A program made the position numbers and the translations under genes. From the NCBI GenBank assembly GCA_023417655.1, contig JAEZFD010000069.1, positions 30,694 to 94,693 of the forward strand: 64,000 nucleotides of DNA. The letters are read 5' to 3'. This stretch comes from Planctomycetota bacterium (GTDB lineage: Bacteria; Planctomycetota; Planctomycetia; Planctomycetales; Planctomycetaceae). The notes below the pieces were generated by a model. That model was not told the DNA's origin. It was given only the letters and a program-made list of their open reading frames with translations, and ran no database searches. Shown here in pieces: positions 25,257 to 34,272 of the stretch. Each line of letters begins with the position of its first letter. Within the stretch, counting starts at the first letter, position 1.

Positions 25257-26036
25257 CTATCGGAACAGGGGAGCGTCGGTCTGCTTCTCTGCAGGGACAG
25301 CGGCCTCCTGAACAATCGGCGGGGCCACGACCTCTTTATGCAGCGGCAGGACTTCTTCCGCGATGCGCGTCTCATTCTCATCAATCGGGGGACCAATGAT
25401 TCCCGACTGTTGGCCGACCGCGAATGTCATCGCGAACAGCAGACAATAGGTGAAAATCGTCGGACCAATCTGAGGACTGGCCCACTTGATCGCCGTTCCG
25501 AATGATTTCTTCAGTTTCGGCAACGGTCCCGTCCAGCCGACGGAATAGATCTCATCCAGCAGCAGATGGGAAAAGAAACCGATGGCCATCCCGACCCCCA
25601 TCAGCAGTTTCACCTGCGGGTGCGGATTAGGATAAAGGACATAGACGAGTTCCGCGGCGATGAAGATTGCAGGGATACTGTGGAACATCCCCCTGTGGAC
25701 GCTGAGCGCGTTCACGAGGCTCGCCAAGCCATAGCGGATGACGAAGTACATGCCGATCATCACGAGGATCATGACCTCGGTATTTGCCGGGAGTCCTGAG
25801 ATCTTGAGAATGTGACCGACAACCACCAGCGGCACGACCGCCGCTGTGAGCGCAAAGATTTCCTGCCCCGGCTTGGCCGTGGGGCTATCGAGATCGGGCA
25901 GCATTCCACCGAGACCGGCTAACAGACCCCCGACGGCGGCCTCTGCCGGAGAATAATCCAGCAGCCCCCCCGCGACGATTCCATAACCGAGCCCCAGCAT
26001 TCCACTGACGCTGATATGTTCGCGAAACGCAGCCAT
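25257..26036 (-). CDS. DUF457/YdjM-type membrane-bound metal-dependent hydrolase
   Basis: A 259-residue multi-pass membrane protein of the DUF457 family (LexA-regulated YdjM in E. coli; predicted zinc-dependent hydrolase). Family His/Asp signatures are REHISVSGMLG near the start, GMLPDLDSP (about residues 48-56), VHRGMFHSIP and HLLLDEIYSVGW. At least five hydrophobic spans are seen. The C-terminal ~40 residues are polar, Pro/Glu-rich and not part of the family core. GGAGG lies just before the ATG at 26036, which decides against an earlier in-frame ATG at 26114. The enzymatic substrate of the family is not established; a phospholipase-C-like reaction on lipids has been proposed from fold resemblance. 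Confidence 0.85.
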   Translation of the reverse strand: MAAFREHISVSGMLGLGYGIVAGGLLDYSPAEAAVGGLLAGLGGMLPDLDSPTAKPGQEIFALTAAVVPLVVVGHILKISGLPANTEVMILVMIGMYFVIRYGLASLVNALSVHRGMFHSIPAIFIAAELVYVLYPNPHPQVKLLMGVGMAIGFFSHLLLDEIYSVGWTGPLPKLKKSFGTAIKWASPQIGPTIFTYCLLFAMTFAVGQQSGIIGPPIDENETRIAEEVLPLHKEVVAPPIVQEAAVPAEKQTDAPLFR

Positions 26037-26416
26037 GCGTCCTCCATGACGCATCAAATGGGAACCGCTTCCGTCCACTGGTTGCGACATCGCATGCCAG
26101 CCGTGTGCGATCAAATTGAAAGATCACATTGAGACGGAAGTCTGAAGACAACGCCTTCAGACTGATTCCAACCCCCGATCACCCTGCGGACCATCTCACC
26201 CAGACGACCTGTCTTCCCTTGTTTCCAATGACCTGAAAAGCTGGGAAAGAAATCGTCATCGTGGTAAGCGTTTTTGTGAATTCCAGACAGTCTGCAGAGA
26301 AATCCTGAATCATCCAATCGTCATAATCCGCCCTGCGCGGGGAGGGTTTCTATCAAATCAGGGAGTATCCCGGCAAGAATTCTTCAGTGGGCAGTGAGTC
26401 AGCACGGCGATCTGAT
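26037..26416. other. Gene-free interval
   Basis: This 380-base stretch lies between two minus-strand genes. It contains the palindrome AAGAATTCTT and a GC-rich imperfect hairpin near 26330-26345, but no T run that would make it a clear terminator, and no coding frame with a ribosome binding site. Confidence 0.35.
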
Positions 26417-27538
26417 TCAGCGAGGAGATCCGAGACAGACCCGGAAACCGTCACGGGAGTCGGAGTAATCCAGCGACCGAATCCCCAGTCGAACCGCACA
26501 ACGGGCGTTCCCTGGGACGTCGTAGTAGTTGCCCCCTTTACAGACCGGGCGAGAGACTTTCTTGGTCGCAGCGTCCTCATAATAGACCTCTTCATGACCG
26601 CCTGCGGGATCAAAATGGTCGAGGGCGAATTCCCAAACCCCTCCGCACATGTCCGCGAGACCAAATCCATTGCGTCCCCGCTCGCCATAAACGTCGACGG
26701 GAGAAACCATTGCATATCCATCCTTCCAGGGAAGCTTCGCCCCCGGCCACGCGAAGTCTTTATTTGGAAGAAGATCGAGAGCCGAGATGTTCAGCCTGCC
26801 CTTTGCGTCCTCCAGATTGCTGCCCCACCAGAAGGCATGGCTTTCCTGGCTTCCTCCACGACAGGCATACTCCCATTCCGCTTCCGTGGGCAAACGATAG
26901 ATGAGCCCTTCAGGCAATGTCCCGTTGGCTTTTTCTTTCTTCGTGAGCCATTCACAGAAAGCGGTCATGTCATTGTGGCTGACACAGACAACCGGAAAGT
27001 CCGGCCGTTCGGGAACTCCATGATTGGGATCCCGCCAGCTCTTCCCGGCCATTTCAACCCAGGGATGCGGAGGCTTCCCGGAATTGGTCATGTTGGGTTT
27101 CCAGTTCTGATCGAAGCACATCGCCGTCGCCCCCGGCTTCTCTGCATCGGTGACATAACCGGTTTCCTCGACGAATCGGCGGAACTGACCGACGGTCACT
27201 TCCGTACGGCCCATCCAGAATCCTTCCTTCACGCGCATCGGACGGGCTTCGCCTTCGTATCCTTCGCGAACTCCTCCGCCTGAAGAAAACGCAGCACCGC
27301 CATCCTGTCCAACGGCCCAAATCTTTTCTTCCGCAGTGCTCCCCATTTTGAACTCGCCCGGCGGGATGTAGACGATTTCCAGCGTCGTTCCGCTTCCGAG
27401 TGAAAGCATCTTGGCGTCGCCCTTTGCAGGTTCTGCGGCGCCAACGAGATGTGAATCACCTGCTGACCAGAAACCGCACGCCGCGAACAGAATGGGACTC
27501 AGCAGACGACAGGCTTTCCGAAACGCTGATGGAATCAT
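26417..27538 (-). CDS. Exported FGE/sulfatase-modifying-factor-like protein without the catalytic cysteine pair
   Basis: A 373-residue protein of the FGE-sulfatase family (Pfam PF03781), whose true members turn a sulfatase cysteine into formylglycine. A signal peptide (about residues 1-34) points to export. The domain runs from IPPGEFKMGS (about 54-63) through VTVGQFRRFVEETGYVT, the LPTEAEWEYACRGG signature and NGFGLADMCGGVWEF to the terminal RDGFRVCLGSPR. Where active enzymes have two cysteines about five residues apart in GGSYMCHRSYC, this protein has GGNYYDVPGNARC, with both positions missing; only the later structural RCAVR is kept. It is therefore probably not a formylglycine generator and may be a binding or scaffold member. 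GAGAGGG precedes the ATG at 27538. Confidence 0.85.
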   Translation of the reverse strand: MIPSAFRKACRLLSPILFAACGFWSAGDSHLVGAAEPAKGDAKMLSLGSGTTLEIVYIPPGEFKMGSTAEEKIWAVGQDGGAAFSSGGGVREGYEGEARPMRVKEGFWMGRTEVTVGQFRRFVEETGYVTDAEKPGATAMCFDQNWKPNMTNSGKPPHPWVEMAGKSWRDPNHGVPERPDFPVVCVSHNDMTAFCEWLTKKEKANGTLPEGLIYRLPTEAEWEYACRGGSQESHAFWWGSNLEDAKGRLNISALDLLPNKDFAWPGAKLPWKDGYAMVSPVDVYGERGRNGFGLADMCGGVWEFALDHFDPAGGHEEVYYEDAATKKVSRPVCKGGNYYDVPGNARCAVRLGIRSLDYSDSRDGFRVCLGSPR

Positions 27539-27744
27539 GGGGGGCCCTCTCAGGATCAAAGGCGGGAAACCGAACGACAGTATGAGGACGCCGGGAACAC
27601 CCTCACTTCTATGAGCAGCCTTCGGATCGTAATGAAATCGCCCCGCCTGCAACACATCCACGAGTGCAAATACTTTGCAATCGAACCTTGCATTCGCTGA
27701 ACAATTCCCCTGACGGCGAGTCCACTGTCCGAAAGTCGCAGGCC

Positions 27745-27789
27745 TTAAAACGACAAGGTCACGCGCCGATCTGATGTCGACGCGTGACC
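27745..27789 (-). terminator. Intrinsic terminator of the OmpA-like/secretin gene set
   Basis: GGTCACGCG (27757-27765) pairs with CGCGTGACC (27781-27789), and on the minus strand TTGTCGTTTTAAGG follows. It lies about 80 bases after the stop of the OmpA-like gene. The rest of the 331-base interval 27539-27869 is without features. Confidence 0.65.
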
Positions 27790-27869
27790 AGTTTCATCAT
27801 CCAATTTTATCACCCACAGAGTGGAGAACTCTCCCATCGCCAAAGGCAGGCGAAGAGTGTCCGTGGGGA

Positions 27870-28565
27870 TCAATAGAAGCCACCGCCTCCGAACCCGCCT
27901 CCACCGTAACCGTTGTTTCCGTAGTTGTTGAATCCGCCGGATCCAATGAACTGGTAATAATTATTCTGGCCGGGCATCGACCAATAGCCGGGTCCATATG
28001 CGGTTCCAACAATGGTCCGCTGCTGGGCATCCGGGTTGCCGAGATCATATAGAATCTGTGCAACGAGATTACGTCGCAGGGCATCGAGTTCGGGATCCGA
28101 GTTATTCGGTTCACGCTCGACAATAACCGGAAACGGTGTGCTCCGCATTCGGGCGGCGATCTCGAGAATGTGATCTTTGCCGTCCGAAGTCAGCTCTGCC
28201 GTCTGTCCGACAAAGTTCATACGGGGCATGATGAAGTCAGCGGCCTCAGCGTTTGTTTCCATCACCTGATCGTGAGCGCGAACAATGCTGCCCAGGGGCA
28301 GGGTCTCAGGAATGGCGTTCGAAGTGCGATGAAGCCAGCCGAACCATCGTCCACAACCGGCGCCGCCTGCCCCACAGCATGATTTGCATTTCCCGCAGGG
28401 GCGTTCCGTCGAACAGGTCTGACATTCCTGAGTTTCGCAGCTCTTGGAATGTCCCCACCGGAAGAATTTGTGGCCAGCCTGCGATGGCAGTGCTTGTGAC
28501 GCCAGAATGACTCCGGAGACTGAGAGAATTCCCAGAAGCTGCTGCGGTGATTTTCTCGAATCCAT
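27870..28565 (-). CDS. Exported Cys-rich protein with a divergent OmpA-like region and Gly/Asn/Tyr-rich tail
   Basis: A 231-residue exported protein downstream of the secretin gene. A signal peptide covers about residues 1-30 (LLGILSVSGVILASQALPSQA). Residues 40-75 hold about a dozen cysteines in CxxC-like spacing (CETQECQTC, CGKCKSCCG), suggesting metal binding or disulfide cross-linking. Residues about 110-190 resemble the peptidoglycan-binding OmpA core in pattern: a strand, LTSDGKDHILEIAARMR, a strand ending IVEREPNNSDPE, then LDALRRNLVAQILYDLG. The usual NxxLSxxRA is altered, so this is a tentative link. The tail is a Gly/Asn/Tyr repeat. GGAAGGGAAG precedes the ATG at 28565. It probably works with the secretin, anchoring it to the wall. 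Confidence 0.65.
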   Translation of the reverse strand: MDSRKSPQQLLGILSVSGVILASQALPSQAGHKFFRWGHSKSCETQECQTCSTERPCGKCKSCCGAGGAGCGRWFGWLHRTSNAIPETLPLGSIVRAHDQVMETNAEAADFIMPRMNFVGQTAELTSDGKDHILEIAARMRSTPFPVIVEREPNNSDPELDALRRNLVAQILYDLGNPDAQQRTIVGTAYGPGYWSMPGQNNYYQFIGSGGFNNYGNNGYGGGGFGGGGFY

Positions 28566-28876
28566 GAGAATCTTCCCTTCCGGGGATGCTGTGTTCGAGG
28601 CCACGCTGGCCTGATTTCTCTGTGTCGTCATGGGCGGACAAACAGAGCTCACTGCGACAAATCGTCGCGCTGTTGTCTGTCGCTGAAGTCCGTTGCCTTC
28701 CGGTCATCCCTGCGGCAGGGCATTCCCGGAAAGTCTGGGTTGGATCAGATTTCTCTCACGTTCCCCGGCAAGCGCAGCAGGTGCTGCATCTCGACTTTCC
28801 GATTCCGATCTGCGATGGCCCCGGCGTTTCCGGTGCAGGAAACATCCCGAGCTGCCGCGAGGGCGAGTTCGCTGGT
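28566..28876. other. Interval between secretin and OmpA-like genes, no clear feature
   Basis: These 311 bases contain only the strong ribosome binding site of the OmpA-like gene near its start. No terminator hairpin with a T run separates the two genes, so they may be co-transcribed. Confidence 0.35.
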
Positions 28877-31090
28877 CTATCGCTGTCGTGGCGGAGACTG
28901 TCGAGACGGACCCTGACGTGGCTGTGACTGAGTCTGCGGCTGCTGTTGTGTCTGCTGCTGCGTCTGCGGTTGTTGCATTTGCTGTAGCATTTGTTGCTGC
29001 ATTTGCTGCTGCTGAAGCTGTGCAGGGAGAACCGGTGCCGGGCGCGTCTGGGTCCCTGAAGTTTGCCGAATCTGAGGCGGCCCCTGTCGAGACTGAGTCG
29101 TCGCCGGACCTGCTGGAGTCGGTTCCATCAGAGGAGCAGACGGCGGCCCATAATTCATCGGAGCACCAGGCTGACCGGGGACGGATGGCTGAACCGGATA
29201 GACAGGTGTTCCCTGCATGCCCGGCTGCCCTTGAGGCCCTGGCGGGTACTGCGTGCCATCTTGATATGGCATGCCCTGCTGATACTGCTGCGGAGGTCCC
29301 TGCGGATTTGTCGGAGGGGCTCCATAAACTCCACCTGGGTATGGACCTTGTGCTCCGCCTGTGGCACCGGGTGCCAGCTGAGGCAATGCCGGTGTTGGGT
29401 TATAGAAGTTATAGCCGACGTCCCGGGCATAACCTTGACCGTTGCCGTAGGGGAGCAGCTGATAGTTGCCCATATCAGCATTTCCTTCGATTCGGTTGTA
29501 TTTCCAGAAGTCGAAGCAGTTCGGATGTGGCGAATACCAGCCTGGCAGCGGTGGCACCTGATCAGCATCCATCGCCCGAACGATTTCCGGAGTCACGATG
29601 ATCAGCATTTCGTTTTGGTCTTCGGTCGCCCGTTTTGCATTGAACAACCAGGTCCCGACGATCGGAATTTCACCGAGGAACGGAACGCGAGTGGTTTCTG
29701 CACTTTCACGACGGGAGAAAACTCCCCCCAGTACGAGTGACTGACCTTCGCGAAGTTCGACTCGCGTCTGGACACGGCGGACGTTCAGTCCTGGAATACC
29801 GCCGACCGCGCTTCCTCCATCCAGCTGGCTGAGTTCTGGCACCACCTGCAGGCGGATCAAATCATTATCCAGCAATGTCGGAGTGCAGATGACCGACGTA
29901 CCGTATCCACGGAAGGACGTCTGCTGTCCCTGGGCTCCGCCGATCCCGACGATGGTCGGCACCGCGAATTCCCCCCCTGACAGAAACGACGCCGATTCCC
30001 CGCTCATCACGACCAGTCGAGCATCTTCCAGAATCTTTGCAACGCCATTCGATGCCAATGCATCGATGGCAATGGTCACATCACCGCTGCTGAAGACTCC
30101 GCCGAGGTTGGCCGAGGCCGCTGCCATGGTCGAGTTCAGAACGACATTGCCATTGTTAATGATGGCTTCCCAGTTCATCCCCCAGCGACGCAATTGAGAA
30201 TGTTGAATCTCAGCGATTCGAACATTGATCTTAATCTGAAACTCACCGGGGATCCGCAATTCATCAACGATGAACGACGAGAGAAAGTTGTTCGCGAAGT
30301 TGTCGCCCCAACCATTCGGGCCGGCAAATCCACCACCGACTCCACCGCCGCCGCCGTTCCAGAGGCCGTTCCCGTAGTCACTTCCTGCGAGGAATCCCTC
30401 TTGCGCGATGACTTCTCCACGGATCAGCTGCATGATATTGGCAGCTTCTTCAGAGTCGCGGGCCTGCCCGCGGACGATGATCTTCCGGGAAATTGGAATC
30501 AGGTACACCTTGCTGTTTGGATACAGCAGGGAGATTTTGCGTTCGATACGGCCATAGCTCAGATTCCGCTGGTCGTCGAGCGACGGGTCACGCACAATGG
30601 TGACGACGTACATCAGCGGCTGCTCCTGACCCTCAAACCAGAGCCAGAGGTCCGTGGAACCGATCGCTTGCCCGATCAGGGAGATTTCGTTCGGGCTGAA
30701 CTGAACGACATCGAGTACCGTCGTGTCTGACCACGCAATCCGACGAATGTTGCTGCGAGTGACGATCAGCTGACTGCGATGATGAATGACTTCGAGCTTC
30801 TCATCAGCGCGCGGCATCGCCCGAATCCGCTCATCGAGCGGTCTACGCGGATCGAGCGTGAGCTGGACCTGCTCAACATTCCCATCTCCTGCTGTTGACG
30901 CGCTGACCATCTGGATCGGTTGCGGATAGCCCTGTCGCCCCTCTTGAGCCCATGCCGGGAACGAGAGAACACATAACAGCAGCACCGCACCTGGCAGATG
31001 TTTATTGCACGCAAGCAATTGGATGACGGTACGGATCGGTACGCCGGCCAGATCTGCGGCGTCTGTTGCCGTCGTAGTGTAATTCGACAT
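28877..31090 (-). CDS. Type II/III secretion-type secretin (CpaC/RcpA-like) with Gln/Pro-rich C-terminus
   Basis: A 737-residue outer-membrane channel protein. A long signal peptide ends near PAWAQEG (residues 46-52). Residues about 85-170 match the pilus-assembly secretin N-terminal domain (SQLIVTRSNIRRIAWSD). BON-like and N-domain segments follow (KVYLIPISRKIIVRGQARD). The secretin core (about 275-510) includes INVRIAEIQHSQLRRWGMNWE, LVVMSGESASFLSGGEF, VQTRVELREGQSLVLGGVFSRR and VPFLGEIPIVGTWLF, the C-terminal signature. The last ~180 residues are Pro/Gly/Gln-rich. The closest functional group is the Tad/Flp pilus secretin. AGGAG sits nine bases before the ATG. The neighbours are TadE/TadG-like genes upstream and an OmpA-like gene downstream; no secretion ATPase is in view. 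Confidence 0.88.
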   Translation of the reverse strand: MSNYTTTATDAADLAGVPIRTVIQLLACNKHLPGAVLLLCVLSFPAWAQEGRQGYPQPIQMVSASTAGDGNVEQVQLTLDPRRPLDERIRAMPRADEKLEVIHHRSQLIVTRSNIRRIAWSDTTVLDVVQFSPNEISLIGQAIGSTDLWLWFEGQEQPLMYVVTIVRDPSLDDQRNLSYGRIERKISLLYPNSKVYLIPISRKIIVRGQARDSEEAANIMQLIRGEVIAQEGFLAGSDYGNGLWNGGGGGVGGGFAGPNGWGDNFANNFLSSFIVDELRIPGEFQIKINVRIAEIQHSQLRRWGMNWEAIINNGNVVLNSTMAAASANLGGVFSSGDVTIAIDALASNGVAKILEDARLVVMSGESASFLSGGEFAVPTIVGIGGAQGQQTSFRGYGTSVICTPTLLDNDLIRLQVVPELSQLDGGSAVGGIPGLNVRRVQTRVELREGQSLVLGGVFSRRESAETTRVPFLGEIPIVGTWLFNAKRATEDQNEMLIIVTPEIVRAMDADQVPPLPGWYSPHPNCFDFWKYNRIEGNADMGNYQLLPYGNGQGYARDVGYNFYNPTPALPQLAPGATGGAQGPYPGGVYGAPPTNPQGPPQQYQQGMPYQDGTQYPPGPQGQPGMQGTPVYPVQPSVPGQPGAPMNYGPPSAPLMEPTPAGPATTQSRQGPPQIRQTSGTQTRPAPVLPAQLQQQQMQQQMLQQMQQPQTQQQTQQQPQTQSQPRQGPSRQSPPRQR
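28920..29026 (-). repeat. Gln-rich low-complexity coding repeat
   Basis: CAG/CAA-type codons read on the minus strand encode short imperfect units of two to four Gln broken by Met, Pro, Thr or Leu. This is within the secretin C-terminal tail. Such repeats can change length by slippage. Confidence 0.7.
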
Positions 31091-31864
31091 CCAATGTCGC
31101 TCCTGTCAAAGCGCTCTTCCGAAGAGAGCCCCTTATCAGGACCCTTCTCTGAAAAGCACGCCTTTCTCGGACTGCACCTCATGTGCGGCCCACATCCGCC
31201 GGCCAAACTCTCTTCCCTGGCGTTCAGGAATCAAACGCCTTCCTGCTCGCCCAGAGTTCGCCGGTCATTTCTATCGACTCTGCGCCTTGGGAGAGTTCAA
31301 ACAATCAATTGGGGCATCTCTCAACCTGTCGGTGGACAGGGAGGGACCGTAACGGTTGCGCAAGATATAATGATTGAAAATTGCAGGTCGCGTCGCATCA
31401 AGAAAAGCTGTTCCAACGGCATGCGCGCAGAAAAACGCCCAATTTGCGTTATTTCTGACGTCACTGATCGGTTGTCATTCATCGATGAGTCGTCAGGTGG
31501 TGGAGTTTACCGGTTGTAGGGCTTTTCGCCGAATCTTGGGGATTACGTCGCCAAGACGATGAGTAGAGCCCTGTATGCGTCTTGAAACAGAGTCGCTGAT
31601 CGTGCTCGAGGTTGCCTCGCAGGCGGCACCGCAAGAGACTCCTTGATGGCATTTTCAGAGTGCTTCTTTTGCCGGCATTCTCAGCTTCATTCAATGCAGA
31701 AGATCAAAACGACAAGACGCTGTTTAGGGACCAGCTTTACGATCGAGTGTTGCGTTTCGAAACATATAAGTTGACTGTTAAGAATTCCCCCGACGGAGGA
31801 CCGGCTTTCACTGTGGCAAACGAGGGGAAACCCGCACCGCTTCTACCGTCTTCTTACTCAGTAG

Positions 31865-32149
31865 TTGATCGACAATCTCACGTCCGGGGACTCCCTATCC
31901 GTTCCCGCTCCAGACGAAATCCAAGCTGCGATCTGTCGAGATGCGGACGCCTTTTTCGAGCACGAATGGAGATCACTCGACCTCACTCACACCCTGAGTC
32001 AAAGGCACCTCGCGGCAGCGTTTCAGCAGATCACTCGGCGCTTCTGGTTCGACGAGCTAGATCTTGTCACAGGGAGACCCAGCCGCCGCTCAACGAGTGA
32101 TGTCAGCAGAGTGATGGAAGCACTGTTTTCGGCATCTCAGACTGCGTAG
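31865..32149 (+). pseudogene. Possible small gene or gene remnant
   Basis: A 94-codon frame opening with TTG directly after a stop codon and without a ribosome binding site. Its composition is protein-like: acidic helix PDEIQAAICRDADAFFEHEW, then LDLTHTLSQRHLAAAFQQIT and FWFDELDLVTGRPS. It has third-position use like the neighbouring genes, in contrast to the overlapping frames. This looks like the C-terminal part of a conserved soluble protein whose true start was lost, or a gene with an unusual start. It is not recognised. Confidence 0.3.
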
Positions 32150-32196
32150 CCGGCGGGTATGTCGCTCCGCAATCAGTTCGCAGCAGCGAAGCAGCA

Positions 32197-32254
32197 CAAA
32201 AGAGAAAGCCTCCATCCCGTCCAGTCGAAAACTCGACCAGACCACATGGAGGCT
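32197..32254 (-). terminator. Long terminator hairpin after the TadE/TadG operon
   Basis: AGCCTCCAT (32207-32215) pairs with ATGGAGGCT (32246-32254), with inner GTC/GAC and GTCGA/TCGAC stems. On the minus strand a pyrimidine run TTTCTCTTTTG follows. It lies 56 bases beyond the TadG-like stop codon. T-rich sequence on the plus side may make it work both ways. Confidence 0.75.
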
Positions 32255-32309
32255 CACTGTTCATTTTTCCAGCGAGAGCAACCCGGACGACTGAAGTGGT
32301 CGAAACGTC

Positions 32310-34196
32310 TTATTCGTCCTCAGGACTCAGCAGGCGACCCGGGGGAACCATGGAAGCAATCTTCTGGAAGGCTTCCAGCAACTGCGTTTCCATATCCTGT
32401 GTCGTCACCCCGCCTGGCACATTGATGAAGATGCCGCCCCCCATCCAGGCAATGGCTGCGAGCAGTTCACGGTCTGCGTCCGATCCCACCGCCATCGTGT
32501 TGATGACATAACCCTTTCTCACGCAGTTATAGGCCTGCAGGAGAACGTGTCGTTTGTTGGAATCTGTCGTCGAATAGTTCGCAACTCCATCACCGTCATA
32601 GTCGAACATTGTGTTCCAGTTCCATCCGTTCGGCAGCGTCGATGAACCGCCCCGATCGATGACGTTACTGTTTCCGTCGGTCATCAACAGGATGGTCGGT
32701 TGAGCTTCGCCGCGTCGATAGTCATCCAGGAGTTTCATGCCGTCCAGCAGACCTCCCCCGATGTTCGTAGACGCAGAATAATGATTCGCCTGCTTGAACT
32801 TCATCAGATTGTTCACCGCATCGTAATCGTCCGTGAGCGGCTTATTGCGGATGTCGACGAACGGGATCGTCACGTCAGACGGGACGTTCTGATAGTTCTC
32901 GATCCGATGGCTGGAATCGTAGCTGACCATTCCAATGTGATCATCGAATGAGAGCGTTTTCAGGAAGTCACACAACAGAGCGTGACCTTCCTTGATCGAT
33001 GTAAATGGATAGTGACGGGACTTTGCCAGTCGAGGGGTATCAGCATTCGATGACCGGGATCGCAGGATGTAATTGGCGAAGCTGAGACCGCCGTACTTCT
33101 CTCGATAGCCCTTGGCAATCATCTGCTCATCATTTCGGGCGTGATTGAAGAACTCAGACCAGCTTCCATTCGAAAATGGGTAACGTCCCAAACCGAAGGC
33201 CGACTGAATCGAGCTGTCACTGTCATTGAACGTATGGACGACCGTTCCAGAACCGCTTCCGCGTTTCACGGTGACCTCGACGGAGGAAATGTCTCGCGAT
33301 CCGGAGACGGTCACACTCTTGATTGTGCCGTTCTGGTTCGATGTCATCGAAGTTCCGTTGGTGTAGACCAACTTCACCGAGTTAATTCCAGTCGTCGACG
33401 TGACTGCACATTTGTCATAGCGGAATTCACAGGTCGTCGTCGTGCTGTTACTCGTCGTTGAAAGTTTGAGATACTTCGGCTCGAACGTCAGATTTCCTGT
33501 ATTCGTGGGCTGCAGATCATCCCAGACCTTTCGCAGGTTTTCGACGATCTGCTGATCACTCAGGCGGCTGTTGGCCTCTGCGTTTAGCGGGAAGTGACTG
33601 TCAAAATTCATCGAGCGCGAGAAGTCGTGAATCACGACGATGTCTCGTGCGCGGACGAATGCCGTGGCTTCCGCTTTGATCGCTGCGAACTTGGTCCCGA
33701 TCGCTCCCCCGAAGAAGAGTCTCAGCTTCCCATCCTTTTCGTTCGGGTCGTCGTGTTCGCGACGTGCAACAACCCGAACTGTATTTGCGATCTTAGCATT
33801 CCAGTCTGTTGTCCAGACCTTCGTCACGTTGTTGTATTGACGCTGTCCGAAGAAAACATCGGTCTGCGGATTGACATAGACGCCGCTCAGTTCGGCGACG
33901 TGAGCAGCGACAGTCCGGGCTCTGGAAATTGCATATGCAGTCGGATCAGCAGTTCCGATCGGGGCATTGCGAATCCCCAGGGTGATCTCCTGCGACGCGG
34001 CGAGCGCTGCGGCATCGACCGCATTCTGCATACGGCTTTTCTGAACCTGCAGGTATCCAACGTCAACACTGAGTGCCGCCGCTGCAAGCAATGCGATCAG
34101 ACAGAAGCAGGTCAGTAGCAGAATACTCCCCTGTCTGTTGGCAGACTGGAGATTCGAATTTCGAGTGGACGATGCAGGGAAAGGACGATGGTTCAT
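32310..34196 (-). CDS. TadG-like pseudopilin/vWA protein
   Basis: A 628-residue membrane-anchored protein of the TadG/Flp type. After a short cytoplasmic N-terminus comes a hydrophobic segment (about residues 23-44, GSILLLTCFCLIALLAAAAL) with SVDVGYLQVQKSRMQNAVDAAALAA next, the classic TadG/DUF2134 start. A von Willebrand factor A domain follows, divided by an insertion: the MIDAS-like segment VVIHDFSRSMNF lies near residue 197 with the DxSxS form, and later parts include LLMTDGNSNV near 512. The ~200-residue insertion (about 225-420) is Ser/Thr/Asn-rich and beta-like. It is the third gene of a minus-strand operon after two TadE-like genes, 76 bases behind the second. It probably forms part of a surface appendage or its assembly platform, and may bind surfaces. 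Confidence 0.85.
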   Translation of the reverse strand: MNHRPFPASSTRNSNLQSANRQGSILLLTCFCLIALLAAAALSVDVGYLQVQKSRMQNAVDAAALAASQEITLGIRNAPIGTADPTAYAISRARTVAAHVAELSGVYVNPQTDVFFGQRQYNNVTKVWTTDWNAKIANTVRVVARREHDDPNEKDGKLRLFFGGAIGTKFAAIKAEATAFVRARDIVVIHDFSRSMNFDSHFPLNAEANSRLSDQQIVENLRKVWDDLQPTNTGNLTFEPKYLKLSTTSNSTTTTCEFRYDKCAVTSTTGINSVKLVYTNGTSMTSNQNGTIKSVTVSGSRDISSVEVTVKRGSGSGTVVHTFNDSDSSIQSAFGLGRYPFSNGSWSEFFNHARNDEQMIAKGYREKYGGLSFANYILRSRSSNADTPRLAKSRHYPFTSIKEGHALLCDFLKTLSFDDHIGMVSYDSSHRIENYQNVPSDVTIPFVDIRNKPLTDDYDAVNNLMKFKQANHYSASTNIGGGLLDGMKLLDDYRRGEAQPTILLMTDGNSNVIDRGGSSTLPNGWNWNTMFDYDGDGVANYSTTDSNKRHVLLQAYNCVRKGYVINTMAVGSDADRELLAAIAWMGGGIFINVPGGVTTQDMETQLLEAFQKIASMVPPGRLLSPEDE

Positions 34197-34272
34197 CTGA
34201 ATTCAACTTCATGCTGATGAATGCAATTGAGCAGGAAACAAAAGCAAAACTCGGAGATCCCCTGCCCGGGAC

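Larger units (their letters stand above)
31091..32309. other. 1.2-kb interval without a secure gene
   Basis: This interval splits the secretin gene from the TadG-like gene. It contains a TadG terminator near its right end and one doubtful open frame (31865-32149). The remainder has frames of poor composition. The A-rich stretch 31365-31400 includes TATAAT (31367-31372), which could be a -10 box; no matching -35 is seen on the plus strand. Confidence 0.4.

Noticed and set aside
28693..29601. 302-codon plus-strand open frame
   Set aside because: It is the complement of the Gln/Pro-rich secretin tail; its Ala/Val/Ser-biased sequence is a by-product, and the secretin frame on the other strand is well supported.
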